Assembly (NCBI GenBank): GCA_964580575.1 | Contig: CAZOLJ010000049.1 | Location: 1 to 35,274 of the forward strand | Length of the DNA: 35,274 nucleotides | Direction of reading: 5' to 3' | From: CAVPDE01 sp964580575 | Lineage (GTDB): Bacteria > Desulfobacterota > DSM-4660 > Desulfatiglandales > HGW-15 | In this document: piece by piece, positions 29,984 through 35,274 of the stretch | How the letters are laid out: every line of letters starts with the position of its first letter | Numbering within the stretch: the stretch's first letter is position 1 | Translations under genes and position numbers: made by a program | The notes under the pieces: generated by a model | What the model saw: the letters and a program-made list of their open reading frames with translations, nothing else | Told to the model about the DNA's origin: nothing | Databases searched by the model: none

Positions 29984-31873
29984 ATGAAGAATGCTCTGGG
30001 CAGGCAAGACGAGGGAGACTTGAAGAAGCGGGCGATTTGGAGTCCCGGTCACAGTCTTCGGGCCAAATTGATGTGTCTCTTTTTCCTCTTCTTTTTCATC
30101 CCCTACGCCGTGCTGACCTTGTTTTCCGTGTCTGCGAGCAGGGGGATGATGAAGCAGGGCACCATGCATCACTTACAAAACCTCGTGGAAGTGAAGGAGA
30201 CCGCGATCGAACAATGGCTCAAGGACAGGATCGGGGATGGAAAAAAGATTACCGACAGCCAGGAGGTCAAGTCGTTGGATCCCCGACGAATGAGGCATCT
30301 CTTATCTCTTGTGGATCAGATCGACCGGACCTATTTGGGGATCTGGGTCCTGGACACAAAAGGCCAAGTGATATGGGGAGATCCATTCACGTTTTCTCAC
30401 CAAGCGGGAGATTGGTTTCAAAAGGCTATCGAAGAGGGAATCCTTATCTCCGAGCCTCTCTTTCAACCTCAGATCCTGTCTCCCACTCTTGCCCTTTATT
30501 TCAGCATTAAGGACGGGAAGGAGAACCCTATCGGAGTCCTCAAGAAACTGGTTGATTTGGCCTATATCTCCGACTTGATAGCCGAGTCAAAATTGGGGGA
30601 GACAGGGCAATTCTATCTCGTCACCGCGCAAGGGGAAATCGTTCTTCACAATCGGTTAGGGGAGCTTTTGAAGAAAGGGGCCCCCAGGGTGTCCTACTTC
30701 GAAAAGGCCGAACCTCAGCCGACCTTTACCGGGGTGTACAAGAATCCAGCAGGAAAGGAGGTCTTGGGATCGTGGAAACGGATTCCCTACATCGGCTGCT
30801 ATCTTATCGCCGAGCAGGATATGGAGGAAGCTTTCGCCCAGATCGACCGCCTGCTTCAAAGGGCGTTCCTTCTTTTTTCCCTCTCCTGTCTTTTGATCTT
30901 GATAATATCCTATGGGGTCATCGGCAGAGTGACCGGCCCCCTCCAAGGTCTGAGCGAAACCATCACCTCCTTTGCGAAAGGCCATTTCGACAAGACCGGG
31001 CCCACCCGCAGGGGAGATGAGATCGGAAGGTTGATCAGCGGGTTCAACCTCATGGCCGAGAAATTGACCAAAGCCTATGCCCAGTTGGAGGGCAAGGTGG
31101 AAGCCTCCAACAAGGAATTGGAAACTGCGTACCGGATGCTGAAGCGGAGGCAGGAACAGCTGATGCGATCCGAAAAAATGGCCGCCCTCGGGAAGCTCTC
31201 GGCGGGCATAGCCCATGAGATTCGCACCCCCATGACCTCCATCAAGCTCTTTATCCAATCCAAGGAAAAAGAGCTGGATTTGGATGAGAATCAGAAGGAA
31301 GATTTCAGGATCATCATGAAAGAGATCGATCGTATCAACGAGAACATCATCCGCTTTCTGAATTTTGCCAGACCGGAGGAGCCCATTCTTCAGCCGGTCA
31401 AGGTCAGTGCGCTGGCCAAAGAGGCGGTCAGATTACTGGCTGGGAAGTTAAGAAACAGCGGAATTAACCTGCACATTTCCCTTGCCGATGAGGATACGCC
31501 TGTACCTGCGGATCCTAAACAGCTGACGCAGGTGCTTCTCAATCTCCTCATCAATGCCATTGAGGCGATGCCTCAAGGAGGAACGCTGACGATCCATTCC
31601 GCCGTTGAGGAGCCTCCCGATACCCTGCAGCAGTTCCTTCGACTAGTTATTAAAGACACGGGGCAGGGGATCCCGGAAAAGGATCGACCTTATCTCTTTG
31701 ACCCCTTCTTTACGACCAAGGCGGGAGGAACGGGATTAGGTCTTTCCATTGCTTATTCCATCCTTCAGAAGCATAATGGTCGCCTGGAAGTCGAGAGCCA
31801 ATTGGGAAAGGGTTCTTCCTTCATCGTGTCTTTACCCGTTCAGGGAGAGGGATCATGGAAAGAGTTCTTGTAG
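29984..31873 (+). CDS. Membrane-bound sensor histidine kinase
   Basis: 629 residues from the ATG at 29984; a TTG 36 bp upstream is an alternative start. A first membrane segment lies at about residues 28-50 (LMCLFFLFFFIPYAVLTLF). A periplasmic sensor of roughly 240 residues follows with a Cache-like pattern (YLGIWVLDTKGQVIWGD; GETGQFYLVTAQGEIVLHN). The second membrane segment is near 295-315, then a HAMP linker and coiled coil. The phospho-accepting His is in IAHEIRTPMTS (about residue 411). ATP-binding boxes are NLLINAIEAMPQGG, DTGQGIPE and GGTGLGLSIAYSIL. It senses an unknown external signal and phosphorylates the sigma-54 activator whose gene overlaps its end by 19 bp. Confidence 0.92.
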   Translation: MKNALGRQDEGDLKKRAIWSPGHSLRAKLMCLFFLFFFIPYAVLTLFSVSASRGMMKQGTMHHLQNLVEVKETAIEQWLKDRIGDGKKITDSQEVKSLDPRRMRHLLSLVDQIDRTYLGIWVLDTKGQVIWGDPFTFSHQAGDWFQKAIEEGILISEPLFQPQILSPTLALYFSIKDGKENPIGVLKKLVDLAYISDLIAESKLGETGQFYLVTAQGEIVLHNRLGELLKKGAPRVSYFEKAEPQPTFTGVYKNPAGKEVLGSWKRIPYIGCYLIAEQDMEEAFAQIDRLLQRAFLLFSLSCLLILIISYGVIGRVTGPLQGLSETITSFAKGHFDKTGPTRRGDEIGRLISGFNLMAEKLTKAYAQLEGKVEASNKELETAYRMLKRRQEQLMRSEKMAALGKLSAGIAHEIRTPMTSIKLFIQSKEKELDLDENQKEDFRIIMKEIDRINENIIRFLNFARPEEPILQPVKVSALAKEAVRLLAGKLRNSGINLHISLADEDTPVPADPKQLTQVLLNLLINAIEAMPQGGTLTIHSAVEEPPDTLQQFLRLVIKDTGQGIPEKDRPYLFDPFFTTKAGGTGLGLSIAYSILQKHNGRLEVESQLGKGSSFIVSLPVQGEGSWKEFL

Positions 31874-33273
31874 TAGACGACGATATAGCTTTATGCCACT
31901 TCCTGACCAAGGCGCTGTACCAGAAGGGATATCAAGCCATCCCTTGCCACAACGGAAAGGAAGCGCTGCAAGCCCTTCGCCAAAAAAAAATCGATCTGAT
32001 CCTCCTGGATAACAAACTGCAGGACGGGGAAGGACTGGAGATCATCAAAGAAATCAAACAGGATTTCTCAAAGGTCCCGGTCATCCTCATGACGGCTTTT
32101 GGTACGACGGGGACCGCCATTGAAGCCATGCGACGGGGGGCCTTCAACTATATTCTCAAGCCCTTTGAACTGGATGAAATCCTCGAAGTTGTTACGAAGG
32201 GTCTTGATGCCCACCAGTTGATGGGCCGGGCCGTGGCCATTCCCGCGCTTTCAGAATACCGGGAGAATTCGGATCACATCATTGGCAAGAGCAGAGTCAT
32301 GCAGGAGGTCTACAAGCTGATCGGTCAGACTGCCGGAAGCAACGTTACCGTCCTCATTCGGGGGGAAAGCGGAACCGGTAAAGAACTGGTGGCCAGAGCC
32401 ATTTATCAGCACAGTCCGAGGAAGGAAACCCCTTTTCTGGCCATCAATTGCGCGGCCATCCCGGAAACCCTTTTGGAAAGTGAGCTCTTCGGGCATGAAA
32501 AAGGGGCTTTTACAGGGGCGGCCAGGCGGCGAATTGGAAAATTCGAACAATGCCACGAGGGCACCATCCTACTCGATGAAATCGGCGACATGTCGCTTTC
32601 GACCCAAGCAAAGGTGCTTCGGGTCCTGCAGGAAGGGGATTTTGAACGCCTAGGGGGAAACGAGACGGTCAAAGTCAATGTAAGAATATTAGCCTCCACG
32701 AACCGCAACTTAGAGGATCTGATCAAACAGGGAAAATTCCGGGAAGATCTCTACTACCGACTGAAGATCGTGGCCATCACCCTGCCTCCCCTGAGGGAAA
32801 GGAAAGAGGATATAAGGGAGTTGACCGAATACTTCTTTCGTCTCTACACAGAGCAACTGGGCACCAGGGTTTCCCATATCGAACCGTCCGTATTTGGAAA
32901 AATGACCGCCTACCATTGGCCGGGGAACGTGCGGGAACTGGCGAATACGATCAGCCGCAGCCTGATTCTCTGCAAGGGAGAGGTTTTGACCGCCGAAGAT
33001 ATTGTCTTTGATGTGGAAGGGGAACCCGCCCCTTTTGGTGATGAGGAAGAGTTGGAGCGGACGCTAGCGAAAACGCTCGACCCCCTCTTCACCGATATTC
33101 TCCGGTTTTGGGGAACTGGACTCCATTCAAATCTATTGGAAAAAATCGAAAAATTTCTAGTCAAGAAAGCGCTGGCGGAGACGAAGGGGAATCAGGTCCA
33201 AGCGGCCAAAATGCTAGGGGTCAGTCGCAACACCCTGCGGAGTCGAATAGACAAATACCGTTTATCAGCCTAA
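31855..33273 (+). CDS. Sigma-54-dependent response regulator (NtrC family)
   Basis: 472 residues with three domains. The receiver starts VLVVDDDIALCHF, with the phospho-acceptor Asp52 in LILLDNKLQDG and the later MTAFGTT and LKPFELDE. The AAA+ activator has Walker A GESGTGKELVARAI, the sigma-54 contact loop GAFTGA, Walker B ILLDEIGDMS and HWPGNVREL. The C-terminal Fis-type helix-turn-helix is NQVQAAKMLGVSRNTLRSRI. It drives open-complex formation by sigma-54 polymerase when phosphorylated by the kinase encoded upstream. A near-consensus sigma-54 promoter lies 267 bp after its stop and is a likely target. Confidence 0.95.
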   Translation: MERVLVVDDDIALCHFLTKALYQKGYQAIPCHNGKEALQALRQKKIDLILLDNKLQDGEGLEIIKEIKQDFSKVPVILMTAFGTTGTAIEAMRRGAFNYILKPFELDEILEVVTKGLDAHQLMGRAVAIPALSEYRENSDHIIGKSRVMQEVYKLIGQTAGSNVTVLIRGESGTGKELVARAIYQHSPRKETPFLAINCAAIPETLLESELFGHEKGAFTGAARRRIGKFEQCHEGTILLDEIGDMSLSTQAKVLRVLQEGDFERLGGNETVKVNVRILASTNRNLEDLIKQGKFREDLYYRLKIVAITLPPLRERKEDIRELTEYFFRLYTEQLGTRVSHIEPSVFGKMTAYHWPGNVRELANTISRSLILCKGEVLTAEDIVFDVEGEPAPFGDEEELERTLAKTLDPLFTDILRFWGTGLHSNLLEKIEKFLVKKALAETKGNQVQAAKMLGVSRNTLRSRIDKYRLSA

Positions 33274-33434
33274 AGGTTTCAATCGGAGAGCGGGGCCTAT
33301 TTGTTTCAACCAACTCGGCCTGCCTGCTTCCCACCTGAACTGCTGCTAAATCACCAGCGCTGTTCATTCCTTGAGCATGACGTAACAATATGGTATCCGA
33401 ACAAGGAATCTAATCCTTCCTCTCTAGCTGTTCG

Positions 33435-33454
33435 CTGGTTGACCATGAAACCAG
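33435..33454. promoter_or_regulatory. Putative activator binding site (20-bp dyad)
   Basis: CTGGTT (33435-33440), 8 bp, AACCAG (33449-33454) is an exact dyad centred about 120 bp upstream of the start point predicted from the sigma-54 promoter at 33540. That size and distance suit an enhancer for an NtrC-type dimer. A second, wider dyad ATTCCTTG (33366) / CAAGGAAT (33402) lies further upstream. The symmetry is seen; binding is inferred. Confidence 0.45.
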
Positions 33455-33539
33455 GCATTATTCTCACGTCAACATGAAAGACAAAGAAATATCTCTTGAA
33501 TATCAATGGATTGGTTTGAAGCACTAGAGCGCTGCCGGC

Positions 33540-33555
33540 TGGCACGGAATTCGCA
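33540..33555 (+). promoter_or_regulatory. Sigma-54 (-24/-12) promoter
   Basis: TGGCACGGAATTCGCA matches the consensus TGGCACG-N4-TTGCA/T at every fixed position but one (TC instead of TT in the -12 element). It keeps the invariant GG and GC exactly ten bases apart. It lies between the sigma-54 activator gene and the small membrane protein gene, so transcription would begin near 33567 and reach the ATG at 33677. The remainder of the 403-bp gap (33274-33676) shows no gene. Confidence 0.75.
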
Positions 33556-33676
33556 TGTCTATCAGAATGTGTTGGATAACAAACGCCTGATTCAATAGAC
33601 GAGGGAGTATTCTGGGGCAAGAGAAAAAGCTGGATTGAACCATCGTCCATTTTCCAGCAACATAGGAGTGGCAGTT

Positions 33677-33919
33677 ATGGGCTACAAGAATGTGCCTGAG
33701 GTGAAGCAAACCGCGAAAAACCTGGTTCCTTCTCCGCACCGCTCCTTTCCGTTTAGAGACGAGTCTCGAAAGGCTCGGTTCCGATGGTATTTCAACCAAC
33801 TGAAACAAGGCTTGTCCCTTTTGCTTGCATTGGCCATTGTCTCTTATGCAATCGCTCAACCCTATGTGAAGGAATCGATCCTTTCCTCTCTCCGAACCAT
33901 CGGCCTTATACACCAATAA
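33677..33919 (+). CDS. Small single-pass membrane protein of unknown function
   Basis: 80 residues from the ATG at 33677, eight bases after AGGAG; the frame opens 42 bp further up but without a ribosome site. The N-terminal half is polar and basic (SPHRSFPFRDESRKARFRWYF). One membrane segment follows at about residues 46-61 (LSLLLALAIVSYAIAQ), then a short tail (KESILSSLRTIGLIHQ). I do not recognise a family. It is the first gene downstream of the sigma-54 promoter at 33540 and follows the kinase/activator pair, so it is the best candidate for that system's output. It might be a small envelope-stress or regulatory protein; this is only a guess from context. Confidence 0.6.
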   Translation: MGYKNVPEVKQTAKNLVPSPHRSFPFRDESRKARFRWYFNQLKQGLSLLLALAIVSYAIAQPYVKESILSSLRTIGLIHQ

Positions 33920-33971
33920 AAAGATGTTGTTGATGCAAGCGTTTCAGCCAGAACTTAAGCTATGGCAATGA

Positions 33972-34270
33972 AGATTTCCATGGCCTTTAAAGCATTCTGG
34001 CCGGGTGTCGACCTGGATTGGCGCCGATGCTGCGTTTGGCAGTGATATAGATTTCTTGAATGCCTTGCCCGATCATCTTCACTACTTTGTTTCGATCCGA
34101 TCCGATGCTCAAGTGTTTACCAAAAAGCCCAAGCTCGCGTTGCCGACCTATAAGGGCCGGGGTCCTCGCCCAAAAAAAGTCAACATCTTGCCTGGCCAGC
34201 CAAAGGCAAAAAGCGCGTTCGAGGTCGCCCAATCAAAGCGCCTTCGCTGGCAATCGGTCATTGTGGCAGA
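33972..34270 (+). pseudogene. DDE transposase fragment (IS701/DDE_5-like)
   Basis: The plus-strand frame reads FPWPLKHSGRVSTWIGADAAFGSDIDFL, then YFVSIRSDAQVFTKKP and YKGRGPRPKK, ending LRWQSVIVAEG. This is the pattern of a DDE endonuclease core: an Asp in GADAAFG, then a strand predicting speech-like V.IRSD, then the basic GRGPRPK loop of IS701-type transposases. A stop at 33969 closes the frame upstream, and about residue 100 it runs straight into antisense DUF1214 sequence near 34270. Both ends of the transposase are therefore missing. It is a dead remnant that marks a past insertion or deletion in the DUF1254 gene. Confidence 0.6.
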
Positions 34271-35274
34271 AGGGGCCATCCGGCGCCGGCAACCAGTTTG
34301 CTTCCTTGCCGGCTCCGGGCGAATCTCTTTGCACATACAACGTCAGCGAGCCGTCAGCGCCAGAGTGGAAGGAATCCAGCATGGTTGAGTTCAAAAGATA
34401 GCGATTCAGAGGATTGGCCACCAGGAACTGCGTCGGTCCATCATACATCGTAAACGACCAAAATGCCTCGGCGGGGGGAAGCTGTCCCTTCTCAAAACGC
34501 AATAAGTAGGCGTGTTTCGCACCGTCCAGCTTGTCGCCCTGCGCGTCTACAAAATAAGTGGGATAAAGCGCCTCCTCGCGGGAGTTGCCGTAGAGTCCAA
34601 TTTTCGCTCCGGCAAATCGGTAGAGATAGTTGTTCTTCAGGAACTCCCGGGTGCCAAACGCGTCACCGCTGGTCACCTCACCCGCGTTGAGCCTCTTCAT
34701 CAGGCCACCAAAGTCCTCCTGCCAGACAGCGGCAATACCTGCTTCGATGGCATTTTTTATTTCGGGAGCTAGCTCTCGGTCATGGAACGGTTTGCCCGCG
34801 CCGATACCCAGCATGGCGAAGCGCTCCATCATTTCATTTTCCGAAGGGTGCGTGGGGCAAAACTACAGGAGAAAATTAAGGTAGCCAAACACCTGGACCG
34901 ACTCGCTCATGCCATCGGCCAGCGGCGGCCAGTCCACCGCCGGTGCGACGTTCGGAGCAGAATTTCCAAGATAAATGCTCAGCGGCCGCACCTGGTAGGC
35001 GTCCTGGATCTGGTGCACGTTCTTCAGGTCGTCAGGCTTGAATAGCTGGGTACGGAAGAAGGCATACATTATCTGGGTTTCGCAAGGAATCACTGCCCTG
35101 ATCCCCTGGGGCTTTTCCCCCCGCCAATCTGGCCCCGCAATCAGGAAATCACCGCCCTCGTTGCCGAATGAGCGGGTGCCAAGATAGCCAAAGTTGTGCG
35201 TGTAGAGATCAATCAGTTGCACCGAGTAGTAACGGCCCGGCGCAATCTTCGGCATGGTGATGACCATCGGCTCA
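34271..35274 (-). pseudogene. DUF1254/DUF1214 domain protein gene, broken
   Basis: The gene enters from the right edge. The first part (to 34866) reads APGRYYSVQLIDLYTHNFGY, AVIPCETQIMYAFFRTQ and VHQIQDAYQVRPL, the DUF1254 pattern. An in-frame TAG (34863-34865) interrupts NFLL[stop]FCPTHPSEN, where a Gln codon (CAG) would fit. The same frame continues through the DUF1214 domain (FLKNNYLYRFAGAKIGLYGN, AFWSFTMYDGPTQFLV, DGSLTLYVQRDSPG, ANWLPAPDGPF). The expected last 20 or so residues are replaced at about 34270 by antisense of a transposase fragment; the frame then stops at 34233. Intact members are exported proteins of unknown function. This copy is probably inactive. Confidence 0.8.

Noticed and set aside
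33987..34232. 81-codon minus-strand frame as a continuation of the DUF1214 protein
   Set aside because: It is antisense to the transposase fragment and lacks the usual DUF1214 C-terminal pattern.
34005..34388. A 127-codon plus-strand gene across the transposase/DUF1214 junction
   Set aside because: The first two thirds are transposase-like but the last third is plain antisense of the DUF1214 domain, so this is a chimeric accidental frame.

Overview
The window (about 35.3 kb, moderately GC-rich) reads as chromosomal DNA of an anaerobic, metabolically versatile bacterium. The most likely group is Desulfobacterota (former Deltaproteobacteria) or a near relative. This is an inference from gene content: a 2-oxoacid:ferredoxin oxidoreductase start, a non-pyrrolysine MttB-type methyltransferase with its corrinoid protein, an NDP-forming acyl-CoA synthetase subunit, the UPF0210/ACT pair and a sigma-54 two-component system. 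No rRNA, tRNA or CRISPR was recognised.

Layout. 1-113 (-): start of a korA-like gene running off the left edge. 504-1598 (+): saccharopine-dehydrogenase-like oxidoreductase, convergent with a minus-strand set holding a catalytically degenerate aldo/keto reductase, a DUF4143 ATPase, a secreted alpha/beta hydrolase and a DAO-family FAD oxidoreductase. 6156-9777 (+): a tight operon with a good sigma-70-type promoter encoding an MttB-family methyltransferase, a corrinoid protein, a MetH-reactivation-like protein and a zinc-type homocysteine methyltransferase. 10109-13074 (+): a TrpXYZ-type ABC importer. 13079-14440 (-): YihY/BrkB membrane protein. 14617-16976 (+): threonine dehydrogenase plus 2-amino-3-ketobutyrate CoA ligase. 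16979-17275: a fold-back (MITE-like) element. 17294-21860 (-): M20 peptidase, coiled-coil lipoprotein, old-yellow-enzyme reductase and acyl-CoA synthetase alpha-type subunit. 22052-23542 (+): divergent DEAD-box helicase. 23572-28243 (-): MFS permease, B12-binding radical SAM protein, UPF0210 and ACT proteins. 28568-29083 (+): relics of a mobile element (broken ssb, xis-like gene). 29219-29626 (-): DUF2294/MpsC-like protein. 29984-33273 (+): histidine kinase and sigma-54 activator, followed by a near-consensus sigma-54 promoter and a small membrane protein. 33972-35274: a transposase fragment that truncates a DUF1254/DUF1214 gene already carrying an in-frame amber codon.

How the genes may work together. 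The 6-13 kb block can be read as one module for a methylated amine. The importer brings in substrate, the MttB homologue moves a methyl group to the corrinoid protein, and the homocysteine methyltransferase would pass it to homocysteine to make methionine. The MetH-activation-like protein would keep the corrinoid reduced, and the divergent DAO-family enzyme could oxidise a demethylated secondary or tertiary amine. This is inference; the substrate is not identifiable from sequence.

The intergenic DNA is unusual. Three sites carry degenerate repeats locked to a 7-bp period, one of which supplies the C-terminal codons of a gene. There are also GC-rich palindromes, a REP-like hairpin and a 297-bp fold-back element with a probable 4-bp target duplication.
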